Source: Lepturacanthus savala (taxonomy: Eukaryota; Chordata; Actinopteri; Scombriformes; Trichiuridae). From it: DNA of 64,000 nucleotides. Of this stretch, positions 36,961 through 50,059 are shown piece after piece; position 1 is the first letter of the stretch; each line of letters opens with the position of its first letter. The DNA lies in contig CM060463.1 of NCBI GenBank assembly GCA_030544235.1, forward strand, positions 35,175,920 through 35,239,919, in the 5' to 3' direction. Both the position numbers and the translations under genes were made by a program. The notes beneath the pieces are model-generated. The model had not been told where the DNA came from, did no database searches, and saw only the letters and a program-made list of their open reading frames with translations.

Positions 36961-38500
36961 GCTTTTTTTTTTTTTTAAACTGAGGGACATAAATGTTCAG
37001 TTTCAAAGGTATCTGTGTTCCTGTGGACTAGGCCTGATTATTTATCTCTTGCCTGATTTTCCCTTCACACCTGTGCTGTGTTTACCTCGTTGGCCCTGCT
37101 GCTTCATCACCTCATTCTCCACCTGCACCTCATTCCCCTGTCAGCCTAGTATGTATTTCGGTCCTGTGTTCAGTTTGCTCTGGTTGGTTCTTTGTCAAGT
37201 TTTGCTGCAAAGATGTGTCAAAATTCTGTGTCTCTGGTCTGGCATTTGGGTCCAACAACTCTCCTCCTTGACATAAAAAAAAAATAAAAACCCACTCAGT
37301 CTAAACTAACAAACATTTCTGCACTGCTGCTGCTTTTCTTGAAAACACTTGTCTGCTTCAAATAAACATTTTAAGAGGCAATAATTCAAATGAACTATAT
37401 CCATGCAAATTATTTATTTTTTTATAATTATTTTTTTAGAGAACATTGATAATAAAATCACAAATGAAAGGAAATTAATACTTATACACAATTGTAAGTT
37501 ATATCTTTATTTGTTTGAAAAAGGGATTGATACTCTACTAACCACTTCAGCAACACACATCTATATCCCCACACATCAGAGGTTCTGTGTGTGTGTGTGT
37601 GTGTGCTGATGCAAACTGATTCACTCTGCAATACTGGGAACAAATCAATACCACAGATAGAGAAAGGCTGTGTGTGACTGTATGTGGTGTGATCTATCAC
37701 ATAATTAGACCAATATGTTTTACTTGTATTATAACCATATATACTGTACTAGTAGTATTTATGGTCAGTAGTTAATCTACTTTGGGAAGGGTTCGCCCTC
37801 TGCAGAGCCCACCACATTCTATCTCCATGTTTCTACAGTAGCTCAGAGAGGACAAAATAAACAATGGCTCGAATGGCCTTCTGAGTTTTTTTCCTGGTCA
37901 CCGTAGGTTCTCTCTCTACATGCTTTGGGTGCTCAGTTGGTTGCAATATGCAACATCACCACTAGATGACGCCACTAACTACAAACTGTAGGCCTACCTC
38001 TTATTGGTCAGATAAACAAATATAAAGTGGAATACAAGTTGATAATAAGCATACAACCAGTTAGACACTTTACTGATAAAGTATTTGAAATTCCATGTTG
38101 AGAATTCACTGCCTTTCTACACAAAAAAATATTTAACAAAATGAACAGTCTTAGGACATCTAATAATATGTGGAGAGTCTACATCATCATTGTATCCTGG
38201 CATTTTTTCTCTTATGCAAATATATCAGATTAATTAAAGCAGCTAAATGCAAATGATTAACGAATAAAAGACTTTGAGAGAAATGATGTGTGATAGTTCA
38301 GTTTTCTTTTTTTTCACACAGACTGGGCGGTGCATGGTGTGAGTTATTCTGGTGGAGGCAGATGTCAACACTGGTGAGCAATAGTAGCTTCAACTGAAAG
38401 AAAAACTGGCGCTGAGTCTGAGGAGGAGGAAGAGAAGAAGTGGCATTTGTATAGTTTAGGTTAATGTGGAGCTTTTGTGACACAACTGCAAAACACGGGT
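36961..38500. other. Intergenic stretch, nothing recognised
   Basis: Only a short (GT)n run at about 37586-37605 and A/T homopolymers. No gene is seen. Confidence 0.45.
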
Positions 38501-38894
38501 TTAACCATGAAATATTCCCATTAGGTTGTATGCACTAGAAATTTTCCATATTTGCATATTGTTGCGATATGGCAACAAATCTATTTTAGTATATTGTGTA
38601 TGTAAAGGAATGAAATGTAAAAGAAATGAAAGATAGTGAGTTAAATTTTTTAACTTGGTGAACATTTTCCAAAATTCTGAATAAAAGACAACCTTTGGTG
38701 GTGAGACAATGATGCTCACATGTCAAATGTCCATGATAACAGGGTATCATGTGACGTCATGAATTGTATTTATTTTAAATATAAAAGCCCCCTTTAGCCG
38801 TAAAAAACATAGATTTTTTTATTACAGATTTTTTTTGAAAAATGTAGATAAAGTAATTGTTGCTATTTGGTAACACTGTGCAATAGAAAGTTAA
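38501..38894 (+). mobile_element. piggyBac-like MITE, copy C (left part deleted)
   Basis: Flanked by TTAA at 38501 and 38891. After 'TTAACCATGAAATATTCCC' it jumps to 'ATTAGGTTGTATGCACTAG', which in copy A lies about 140 bp further in, so part of the left half is deleted. The right end is GTGCAATAGAAAGTTAA. Confidence 0.8.
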
Positions 38895-39139
38895 TTCCCA
38901 CTGGAGCTACAGCCACGGCACCACTCAAAATATATTAAATTAATCTAGAAATACATTCTTGCACATACTTTTCTTGAATATTTTAAAATGTGTAAAATTA
39001 TAAATTATAGCTGCACCTGTACTCTTTATTAGTAGTACAGGTGCAGTTTTTAATGTTTTTTATAAGAAAACATTAAAAATTATATATTTTTTGAAGTATT
39101 TCTAAACTATATTCTAAAAAACTGAATTTCTGTCTCAAC

Positions 39140-39425
39140 AAGCCTTTTTTTTCTTTAACCTGGACCCCTCTGACTTCAGATTGCCATAGTCCCATATGGC
39201 CAGTGAAGGCTTGACAAGTGTAGCCGCGCCTTCACTTATAGATCTCAGCACAAAGGTGAGAATGCAGTCACCCGTAATTATTACCAGCTCACTCATGAAA
39301 TCGCCAACCACGGGGCAGTGATGGAGCGCCGAGAGATGGTCTGAGATCGGGAGCTGTTTTCTATCACAGCGAGGCTGCCCTGGTACACAGTGCTGTCTTG
39401 TTTAGCCTCACCACCTGACACCAGG
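39140..39425. promoter_or_regulatory. Repeat-free island with homeodomain-type core
   Basis: Complex sequence with several CpGs and 'CCCGTAATTATTACCAGC', an ATTA-rich core. No frame. A candidate conserved non-coding element only. Confidence 0.25.
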
Positions 39426-40724
39426 AGAAAAAAAACAGTTTAATGGGAAAAAAAGAACAGATAAATTGCGTGCATATGTCAGACGCTAAAGTCGTTCCTG
39501 TCTCCCACACACGTTTTTTTGAAGTCGTACACATTAAATATTTACAGTATATTTCACCCAGCCGCTTTTCCAGACGCTTCCATTTCCCACAGCTTTATTA
39601 CTGTCAATCCAGATAGGATTCAGTGTTTTTATCAGTGTGCAGCAGTCTGCAGTGCACACTGAGCTGAAGCATTAGTGTTAGGAGAATAAAAAAAAAAAAA
39701 AACCCTTCTCTTGAGGCAATGCCTGCAGAAAATGTTTTGTATCCATACAATGCAATGTTTTATTAATGCATAAGTGAGTGTTGAGAATTTAAAATCTCTG
39801 CAGTCAAGACTATGTTTTTGTTCTTGTTCTTTCAGTTTGAATGTTTGAGATTCCCTGTGAAGAATAATGGATGTGCAGTTTGACATTGGAAGGCTTGTTT
39901 TCACATTTGGCTGCAAAAAGTTTCTCTCAGAGCTCAGAGAAAATCTGAGGTTAAGGGGAGGGTCTATGAGCATTATTTGTGACATCACATTGTTTCCACA
40001 TCAAATATTCAAATTACAAAAATGTGAGGTGGAAACATGAAGTCTCCAGTGCACAAACACTGAGAATGGATTTCACATCTTGTGTCTGGCAGAAAAACTT
40101 TAAAAATCAACAATATTTTAATATTTAATAGATTCTGAGACTGAAGAAGACATCATTTTCAAAGATTTTAATGTGGCAGAAAAATGATGAGACAAGAAGA
40201 GTATTTATCCATCTTAAAACATGTCTGGAGGGAATATTTAAGTCATCCAGAATCCATGGAGCTGAAAATAGGATTTAACAGCTCTCTGAACCTCAGAAAA
40301 TAAAAAGCTTGTGTAGTATTAAACTCCCACTTTCCTGTATGTGTGTATCTGGATACCCTTTACAAAGGACACATAAAACTATAAGGCTCCTCAGAGGCTG
40401 CCTATCCTCACTATTCCAATACTCCAGAAACATGGTGTATAAATCATTCAAATCGTATCTGCGTTTCCGCATGGCTGCCGGCTTCTCAGTCACACATCCT
40501 GGATATAGAGTGCTTCCCCAGAGTTTCTTGCACAGATGACTTCGTGTGAGGTTGGAATTCTAGAATTACGTTTGTGTATACAGACGTTTTAAGAATTTCA
40601 ATGACTAAATTTCCCTTTTCGCTAGAGTAAAGGAATTTTCTTCCTCTGACCATCAGATTCCCATCAGATTCCCATTTAAAACACACTTTTACTCATTTAA
40701 TCAAGCTCATTTATTTCTCCTGAA

Positions 40725-41970
40725 GTCCTAGTAGTGTAAATCAGTACTGCCACTATCTGCCTTTTTATATTATTATCATAACCATCCCTTTTAAAAAACT
40801 CAATTGAATCACTACTGATCACTACTACTATATCTAGAAAAAAAATACCACTTCACTTCTTGTCTGCCACTTCAATATGTAGTGATTTATGTAGTGATTT
40901 CAATACTAATGAGTAGAGAATTGGTCTGTTTCACTACTGATAATTACTACATGATGACTATTGAAATCACTGCATGACTATTTAATTATTTCAACCTCAC
41001 TACTGGATCGTTGGGAAAGTCCTATACAATCAGTCAGTCATTTTCTATACCATTAGGGTATAGAGTATACTTAGGGTATACTCATTAGGGTCGCAGGGGT
41101 CGCAGGGCGAGAGGCAGGGATACACCCCAGATGGTCGCCAGCCAATCGTGGGGCACACACACCATTCACTCACACACTCACACCTACGGGCAATTTAGAG
41201 TTGCCAATTAACCTCAGCATGTTTTTGGACTGTGGGAGGAAGCCGGAGTACCCGGTGAAAACCCACGCAGACACGGGGAGAACATGCAAACTCCACACAG
41301 AAAGGTCCCAGACCCAGGACCAAGGAGGTCTTGAACCTGCGACCTTCTTGCTGTGAGGCAACAGCGCTAACCCCTGCTCCACCGTGTCGCCCCCTATACA
41401 ATCACTACTCCTTCAAATGTTATATTTTTTATTATTATGTACTACTGGTTAAAGGTATGCTTCACCTCCAAAATGACTTGGTTTTGTACATTGTGAGTGA
41501 AACAATAATTTGATGATAGTCATATTTTCACCCACTCTTTCCTGTACCAGATGTTATCAAATTATTAAATAATTAATAAATTTGACTAAAAACTCTTTTT
41601 CTCTATTTCTCTATTGACAACTATATAAAATATCTGCAGTGTTTTGGTAGTGTTGTTACAACATATTCACTACTGGAGAAATTAGTAAAAAACTTGAACA
41701 CTATATAAATATGTAGTGTTGTGACAACATCTTCACTACATATTCAAGTAGTAAAACCACTGCAGAATCAGTATTTAAATGCTCTTGTATTGAGGCAGTA
41801 GTTCTTTAACAGCTTTTTCCACTACTCTGCATAATAATACTTGGAATACTTGGAACACAACTGTTTTACGAAAAAAAACTCTACTGTTGTGTCATGAGTA
41901 GTGTATAGAGTACACATTTACTACACAACCACTATTAAAACAATAGGTTTTGTGTAGTAATTCAACATTT
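40725..41970. repeat. ACTACT/AGTAGT-rich unclassified repeat, split by a SINE
   Basis: Motifs such as TCACTACTGATCACTACTAC, TAGTGATTT, TAGTGTTGTTACAACAT and TAGTGTTGTGACAACAT recur at irregular spacing on both sides of the SINE at 41032-41392. This suggests one older element into which the SINE inserted. Ends and class are not clear. Confidence 0.45.
41032..41392 (-). mobile_element. tRNA-derived SINE with L2-like tail, copy 3
   Basis: Reverse orientation, flanked by the 11-bp duplication CCTATACAATC at 41021-41031 and 41393-41403. It has an AGTC-repeat tail on the left and a tRNA-like head on the right ('GAACCTGCGACCTTC', 'GGCAACAGCGCTAACC'). A short local duplication of 'CATTAGGGT' and 'GTCGCAGGG' is seen near the tail. 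Confidence 0.88.
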
Positions 41971-42099
41971 TTTTTTTAAAATCAGGGATCCCACTGATTT
42001 TCTTCTCTTCTATTGTGTTGTTCCTGCCTTTGTAAAGCACTGTGGATCAGCTGTAGTGTTGCGTGTTAAGGGCTATATATACATCCAGCTGAATTATAA

Positions 42100-42570
42100 T
42101 AATCGTTGCTCCTGAGCTATCTCTGCCTCATCGCCATTAGACATTTGTTGACACACACATTTAATGGGTCACTTCGTGAAGTTGCCATAACATGGCCATT
42201 ATCATACAGTGGAGCATTGTGATGAGATAAGCCACAGTGTAAACCAGCTTTCCAGTATAATTTATGACCCACATGTCAAACCAGATTAGGCCTGATTGGA
42301 TCGCTGGTGCCATATGTGACCTACAATCTGTGCTCCGCTTGTACCGTGGGGCGGGAGGGTCAGCGATCTCCCTGGGCAAAGGTTGCCATGGGAACGACCT
42401 CTGGATGCTTCGCTCTGCTCTTTGCAGCCCTCACACATCTTAAGGCAGAATTATCTGAGATTTCTTTGTCGGGCCTGTGTTCTTCTGCTCTATTTCTTCA
42501 CTCTCCTCAGCACTTTTAGCTCCCTCTGTTTCCGCTCCGCACACAGACGTTTACATCGAGAGGCACTTTA
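42100..42570. promoter_or_regulatory. Repeat-free island with near-perfect RFX X-box
   Basis: A mixed-composition stretch. GTTGCCATGGGAAC at 42382-42395 fits the RFX X-box palindrome at 13 of 14 positions. 'ATAATTTATGACC' (Hox/Cdx-like) and 'CAGATTAGGCCTGATTGG' lie upstream. Candidate enhancer between the two genes. Confidence 0.35.
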
Positions 42571-42889
42571 ACTCTTGACTCGCGTGCCTATTTGCACATA
42601 CATGTGCACGCTCTACTCTGGATCAAAACAACAGAATGCTCCTCCATGGCACATCTCTGTGTACATAATAGCTTGTTCAATCAAGCATATGAATTCTTGC
42701 AGCATTAAACATTTTTTTTGAATCCAATAAATGTTTAACTCTAAAAGTATGGAGGATGGTATGGAATATGGAGGAAAAACTATATATATGTGAAATATAA
42801 ACATATACATGAATTCAAATGAATGTAAGCCCCTTCAATCCTTACTTATGAGAAGTCTGTAGTGATGTTTTTGTGCCTGCATTTTCTAT

Positions 42890-43388
42890 TTTTCTAATTT
42901 TCTCTTCTTTTGATGGACAACAGAATTTTGAAATACACCAAGAACAATGAGAAAAGTTGAAAATAGGCAGAAATCACAAATCACATCACCACACACTTCT
43001 AGTGGGTGATGAGGGAAAAAGATTACATTTGTATGAGTTCAAATGTTTTTTAAGGAAACCATGCATGTTCTGTCTTTTAAGTTTGATTTGCCCAATGTGT
43101 AACTCAAAAAGTATGCCGGATTCCCCCCCCCCCTCTCTCTCTATATATATATATATATAAATATATTTATATATATTCTTATTTTCCCTTTTTTTGATGG
43201 ACAGTGGCGTTTGAAATACACCAAAAAACAATGAGAAAAGTAGAATAACAGGCAGATGGCAGCAGGGTCTCTGCACATAACCACACCACCACACACTTTT
43301 AGTGGGTGATGATCGAAAGAGATTACATTTGTATGAGTTTATATGTTGTTTTTTAAGGAAACCAAGCATTCTCTGCCTTTTAAGTTCA
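42890..43388 (+). repeat. Direct tandem duplication of about 200 bp
   Basis: Units 42890-43084 and 43174-43388 share 'GAAATACACCAA', 'ACAATGAGAAAAGT', 'TAGTGGGTGATGA', 'AGATTACATTTGTATGAGTT' and 'TTTTAAGGAAACCA' in the same order, at an offset of 284 bp. Between them lie C8, CT and AT runs (43124-43174). Confidence 0.85.
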
Positions 43389-45153
43389 TGTTTTCACCCT
43401 ATTTAAAATACTTTTTAATTAGATTTACAAAATAACATTCTTTCCTTGATCGGTAAATCAACTCAGCTGCAAGTCGTCTGGGACCCTTAAGCCTCCGGAA
43501 AAAATTCTGGTCGGTGGTGACAAATTTGTGCCAGTCTGCAAACAAAAATTCTAGCCACAAGCTATTGGACTCGGAGACCGGGTCTGTTAATGCCGCAACT
43601 TTCATGGATGATTTGCATGAAACTTCACGGCTGAATTCAACATGATCTGTAATCTGGAAAAGAAATGTTCACCTCTGAATTACAGAGTCTGTGTCATATA
43701 ATACCGTACCTAAAGAGATAAGATGTTTTTAATAAATCTTAGAATGTTATTTTTTTCATTATCTTGTGAGATCGTCAAATCGTCAGATGAAGGATCCCAG
43801 AGAAAAATAAACTCCAAGTTCTTTTCCTAAGTCTACAGAGATAAAAAAAGGTAAATGAAAACAAGGAACTGCAGTAAGAAATACATCCAGTTACAGTTAT
43901 TATATTGCAATGAACACAGAAGAAAATTTAATTGGATCCCATTGGAGATCGCCAATTTCTCTTGCTTTCGCTCTGAGGGTTGAGGTTAAATACAAAGAAA
44001 ATATAATAAAGAGGTATTATCCCTCACAGCAGTAACAAAGTTAAATTAACCATTTTTACGCTTTCCAACAGTGAACAAACCTCCATCTAGATCCTATGAA
44101 GTCATTAAATGACTGCAGGATTTCTATTAAATCTTTATTGAATGGTGCATGTGTGAAACACCTTTATTTACCATCTAGTCTTGTCATAAAATCAATTACA
44201 CAACATAATCAAAATATTTATAAGACATACGAGTGATATACTAATGGATTCAGAGTTCTCAAATTAAACAGAACAAGACTGTAAAACCTCCTGTACTACA
44301 ACTTACTGCTGAATAAATTGTTTAATTTGTATTTTTTAAACACAAAAAACGCAAACACAAATTTTCAAATAAACGTCCTTATTAAATAAACATGACTGTT
44401 ACAAAAGCTCAGTAGGTGACCAGCACAACTGCAATCAATAGAACAACAGGTGCATATTTCAACACCATTTTAAAGGTCCATATGTAAGAATAAGCCATCA
44501 GATACAAGTTTGTGTGTGTGTGTGCACATGTGTAGGACTCACTATTGCCTCTGAGGTCATTTTTTAAAATTGTATTTCTGTATGTTGTGATGAATTTCAC
44601 TTTTGTCTAATGTATGTTTTGTCTAACCCACTTGTGGAAACATTTTATTATATTTTTATTATTTTATTATTTATTTTGTTGATTTTAAATTGACTTGATT
44701 GTAAATGTGTGTAAAACAAAGATAAAATGATAAAGAAGTTGAGCCCAATCAATAAATGTATTATGTCACACTAAAGATTTCTCTTTGTCTCCTTCCTCAC
44801 ACAAAACATGAATGAACCAAACTAACAACCCTTATGTCAACTGTGGCCAGACTGTGTGTGTGTGTGTGTGTGTGTGTGTTTCCTCTCATACAATCTCATA
44901 TTTGTAAGGACTGAGCACAGTCTGATATGACTGATCCACCTGCCTTGAGAGCAACTCAACAAAATCAAACTATTATTTATGTACTTGCACAATCACACAT
45001 TATTTGCTAATATGCCTGCAACCACATAAGCACTTATTACCACATATTAAAACGCTTCCAGTAAATACATCTTCATGCTCATTAGAGTTCAGCTGCAGCA
45101 TCTCTACACAGCTGTTTCATTCACTCAAATCTTTGTAAGTAACCCAATAATCT
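43389..45153. other. Intergenic stretch, nothing recognised
   Basis: It has two short GT runs (about 44511-44524 and 44853-44880). No gene. Confidence 0.45.
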
Positions 45154-45187
45154 TTAACCCGATATTGCATGAAACATTACTTAGGCA

Positions 45188-45220
<33 letters not shown>

Positions 45221-45274
45221 TGTTCTGAATGATTTTATTAATTAAAATGACCTAAATAATAGATATATTTACAA

Positions 45275-45275
45275 T

Positions 45276-45328
<53 letters not shown>
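45275..45328. repeat. (CA)n-(TA)n compound microsatellite
   Basis: Direct read. Confidence 0.95.
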
Positions 45329-45330
<2 letters not shown>

Positions 45331-45804
45331 GGAAGTGACGAGACACTCAGCTCACGAGACGAGACAAGACACGAGATTGGGTTCATGAGATCGAGACAAG
45401 ATTTTAAGAAAACTAAATTACAAATGATATGAATGCCTGGACAACAGACTTGTATTTAACTGAGTTGCACATGGATTTTATAACTCTGTAAGCGTTAGCT
45501 TTTAATGAACTTCTTCCTTTTAATGAACTTCTTCCTCTACAAATTGAAACTAAAATAAAAAAAGTTAAAATATATAGAAAAAAATGATACATTTGTCCTT
45601 TTTTCAAGTGCAAACAATATGTGCAAAACAAAAAGTTCTTCTCTGTCAGCAGGCGCAGTTGTTGATTTGAGTACTGAGCTATGGTTGTGCTCGCATTTGC
45701 CGCGTTGTACGGAATTGTTTGCATACAGTGTCTGCATATTGTCTTGTCTTATCAGTCACTCTCTTGCCATTTATCATTTCTGCTGGGAACCCAAAATGCT
45801 GCCC

Positions 45805-45923
<119 letters not shown>

Positions 45924-46219
45924 GCATATAGCAACAACAACTAAAAATTAATTAAATTTAAAAAAGAATTTAATTACTTACCCTAGTTAATGAGTGATCT
46001 TCCAAAATTCTGAATAAATGGCAACCTTACAATGATCCTCACAAATGCCCATGAGCAAACAGGATATCCTGGTCATGTGACCTCATAAAATGCATGCCCT
46101 TCAAAAATAAAAGCTCCCTTTTCATGCCTAACTGTAAAAGCATAGTTTTTACTTCACAGCTTTTTAGAAAAATGAAGATAAAGTAATTGTTACCATACGG
46201 CAGCACTATGCAGGGTTAA

Positions 46220-48239
46220 CTCCGGCTGTAATATGCAGAATTGTTACTTTTGTTAAAAAGCATCACTTTACCACAATCTAATCAAATGAAATCCTATCAG
46301 CTTCCTGCGGCTCCCATCGCCTCCTGTAAGGGTATTACTGTAGTACCAGTGAGTAAACTTGACACCGGGCCATTCACGCACTAAGAGCTGGCACATACCT
46401 CTGGGTTTTTGAGCAAAAGGTCAAAGTTCAGAGACTCGAGACACAACGAGGACTTTTCTAATCCTACCTGGTTACTTATTTTAACGTTACTCACAGCGGA
46501 CTTCAGCAGCGATTTATGTTTGCCGAGCGGGTCAACACGGGCAGCGGCAGGTTTCAGAGGGCTTAACCAACAACTCCACACCAGTTCCAGTAAGCCAGCG
46601 GAGCTGGGTCACGATGAAAGAGTCTGAAAGAGGCATCCTCTTAGTAGGAATATCCTGTTGTGCACCTCCATCTGTTGCTCTGTGATGGTGGATGGTCTGA
46701 ATGGAAAAAGAAAAAAGATGAAGAGCAGCATATACAGTAATCTGGTTGCCGTTGAGAAGAGGAAGATTTAAAATGTGTTGGGTTTCAACTTTAGTGTCAA
46801 GTGATTTATCACCAACATTCAACATTAACAGTGTAATTTATGTTTACTGTTCATTTTATTTATTGGTGCATATTTAGATTTGTATGTTTGAGCTGACGAG
46901 CATATTTCTTTACTGCTGAACTGCCGTTAACGTCATATCTCATAGACAATTTATTGATTAGTGCTGTGGTCGATGATTATTTAGCTTCTTTTGATTAATC
47001 TGCAAATTATTTCCCCAATTAATTGCTTGGTCATAAATGTCAGTAAACAGCAAAAATCCACATTTCAAAAGCACTTGCTGACATCTTCAGGTGTTTTCAG
47101 GTTGTTTTTCTTCAGGAAACACCAAATATATTCAGTTTACTATTAAAGAAACAAAGAAAAGGAGACCATGCTTAATGGGAGAGGCTGGAGGCCTCAACAT
47201 TTTAGAGACCAGTCTATTGCAAATTTTGATAAAGTATTATTGTATTGTATTATTTGAGAGTGACAAGAAAATGTCCATTTTTCATTGTCATGAAGTGTTT
47301 TCATTAGAATAAATTCTAAATATCCCTATATCGTCATCTTAAACTTGTCTTTATCTATCAAATAAAACTTTTTGTAGTTCATAAAGCATGCCTAGATGCT
47401 TGAGGGTCTTTTTTCTCTGGGACTTATTTTCAGTGTTTTTAGAAAAATTATACAAATAATGATTTTTTCAAATATGCGTTTCATTGGCCTTGGGTCATTT
47501 TCTGAAGGAACGTAAATCAATTTCTCACCCCTCTCCACCTGAGAAAGTTACATTTCTAATGAGTTTCAAATAAATAACACATCATAGTTTTGGAAAAAAA
47601 CTTCTACATTTGTTTATAATTTTCTAGTTTTGAGTGTTTCATGCATTTCCTTATTTTGTTATATATTAATGAAAAAAATGACTGGCATTTCTATTATTAA
47701 ATGTGATTTAACAAAGGTAAAGGGAATACATGTAAGTGTTGTTTGCATTATTTATAAATGGAATGAAGTAAACATCTGCTGAGTATTTTAACAAATAATT
47801 GAATAATTTCAAAATGTTGCATTAAAGTCCCCAAAATGCAATGGATCTACCAGACCCATTACTTACAAGGACCCATTCAACCTTACAAGGGTTGAATGGG
47901 GATTGAATACTACTTATCTGTATTTAGCTATATTTTTTGGAATCAAAAATCACATGGGACGTGACTTTTTGACATGAAATGCCAAATGGTGTAACCAAAA
48001 TAAATGATGCATTTTTAATATCAGTAAATAATGGGCCACAGTAAGATAAAACACAATTTTTTGATTACCAGAATATATTCATGATATTACCAGAATAAAG
48101 TCATAAGGGTTAAATGGTGTTTGAACACTGCTAATGCATGTAAGTGAAGAAACAAACAGCTGTTTTATGGAAGGAATATTTTTAACATATATCCTCGTCT
48201 ATTTCAGTCCCAACAACAAACACATTACAGGAGCATGAC
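46220..48239. other. Intergenic stretch with one repeat relic, no gene
   Basis: 47970-48115 ('AAATGGTGTAACCAAAA', 'GGGCCACAGTAAGATAAAAC', 'TTACCAGAATAAAGTCATAA') matches parts of 49700-49730 and 50080-50170, showing a shared dispersed element. Nothing else is recognised. Confidence 0.5.
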
Positions 48240-48720
48240 TTAAACACATGTAGCCGATGGCTCGGTGGTGTAACAGGAACCATTTATCTTTGGTTCAGAA
48301 CTGCAAACCACACCGAGTGCAGCAGGCGGCATCAACACAGCGGCTGATTTATGCGAATGGTTCATATCAATTAGTAGAGAGCTTAGAGGGGATGTTAGCA
48401 TCCAAAACCAAAGCTGTGATTGATGAGCACCATTTTATCAAGGCATTCATTTTGTCATGACTGTCAGCCGAATCACTCTTTACTGGGCCCCTGTTTTATG
48501 GCAATAGCACTGAGATTTATTATGATGATAAAAAGTGTTGTCTGCCCTCTGACAGCCATGCACCACTCCAACACATTTCTTTTTAACTATCGTGAGCGCC
48601 GGTGGCCTCGCTGTAAAGCAAAGAAAGACGCAGAGTTCAATCTTCACCTCACCTCGTTTGTCAGGAAAAAAACACAAGTCGGTGCTGGGGAAATTGATTT
48701 CAATTCTTAAGTAGGACTTC
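48240..48720. promoter_or_regulatory. Repeat-free complex island, candidate conserved element
   Basis: Nearly 500 bp of balanced composition amid AT-rich DNA, without repeats and with no convincing frame on either strand. It lies 7 kb upstream of the EphB first exon. Regulatory role is only inferred. Confidence 0.25.
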
Positions 48721-49099
48721 CATGTTTCGCATCTCTTTCTATTTCCCAGCAGCACAGTGGTGAAAGTTCTACTGTGTCTGTGACGTTCAACTTAACAAGA
48801 GAGTAAATTAAATCCTGCCAAGGCTTTTGGTCTATTTAATTAAAGCTGGAGCAACTTAGTGGGATTGAATTAAATTTTTGGCAGGGGTAAACCAATACGC
48901 TGGGAAGGTGGTGGGCGGGTGGGAGGAGTGCAGTGTGTGGGAGGTATAGTGCTTTCAATGAAAGATAAGCAATGAACCCATCTATTTTTTTTCAGCTCTG
49001 TTGAATAAATATTTCCTTTGCAAATCAACTGAGGATGTCTTGTGTGTCCTGTGTGGAACTTCCCATTTAATTTAGCAAAAGGAGAATAACGAGAAAAAA

Positions 49100-49545
49100 T
49101 CTCTGCTGAGGCAAGTAAGTAAACAAAGCGTTTAAAATCCTGAACTAGCCGAGTTAGGTTTGGTTCCTCCCTCTGCTCTGCCTGTAAAAACGTGCTCTCG
49201 GCTGAGGTTAATCCACAGGCAAAGGTCTCTCTAGATTAGTAGAGTCCGTCGCACTTTTTCAGTGCGAGGTCAGGGATCACACACCAACCTTTGCAGTCAG
49301 CAGGCCATTTTTATTTTCTCGCTCTTTATCCAGCTGCTGATGTCGGCCGGGCGCAATACTTCACTTTAAGCCTTCTGAGGCTCAAGGTGAAATCGATTCC
49401 GGCCCAGAGTGGCTGTTTTTGAGTAGGATTAAATCCAAGATGAAGATTTCAAAGGATAAGAATAGTTTAAGAAGTGCAGGAACTCGTTCTAACACTCATC
49501 AACTTCACCGCCAATCTCCCTGGCAAACAGATTTCACCGGTTTCA
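49100..49545. promoter_or_regulatory. Repeat-free complex island, candidate conserved element
   Basis: It contains a small hairpin ('GTCGCACTTTTTCAGTGCGA') at about 49248-49267, CpG-bearing 'GATGTCGGCCGGGCGC', and no frame with a domain. Candidate enhancer, or part of a distal promoter for the EphB gene. Confidence 0.25.
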
Positions 49546-49746
49546 CCAGTTTTAACAGGTTCAGTGATCAGCTGAGCATTCATCAGGTCTCTAAATGTAC
49601 ATTTTGTGTTCATGTTGGTTTCATGTCATTTAAAAGTCCATTTATATTTATATTTATTTTTTTACAAAAAAAATTACAAAGAATGTGTGACTTGACTGTG
49701 TCAAATGGTGTAACCAAAAAAGAATGATTTTTTTATATTTATATGA

Positions 49747-49749
<3 letters not shown>

Positions 49750-49841
<92 letters not shown>
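49750..49841. repeat. (AT)n microsatellite, about 90 bp
   Basis: Uninterrupted AT. Confidence 0.97.
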
Positions 49842-49842
<1 letters not shown>

Positions 49843-49909
49843 AAATATTTAATTTATATTTAATCAACCTAGAATATAACTAGTTGATATCTTTTTAAGC
49901 AAATTAAAA

Positions 49910-49955
49910 CTATAAAAACTTGGTACCAGATATATCTGGTACCAAGTTTTTATAG
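49910..49955. repeat. 46-bp perfect palindrome
   Basis: Two 23-base arms with no spacer are exact reverse complements. Each arm contains GGTACC. The right arm agrees with the other repeat copies; the left arm is its inverted copy. Confidence 0.97.
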
Positions 49956-49957
49956 GG

Positions 49958-49959
<2 letters not shown>

Positions 49960-50052
<93 letters not shown>
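49960..50052. repeat. (CA)n-(TA)n compound microsatellite
   Basis: About 72 bp of CA, then about 20 bp of TA. Confidence 0.97.
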
Positions 50053-50059
50053 GATCAAT

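Larger units (their letters stand above)
49549..49960 (+). repeat. Dispersed repeat ('GGTTACAC' family), copy with TA expansion and palindrome
   Basis: Blocks match 26050-26345 in order. A (TA)n run (49750-49841) splits it. Its end, 'TATCTGGTACCAAGTTTTTA' followed by GGGTTACAC, forms the right arm of the palindrome at 49910-49955. Confidence 0.68.
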
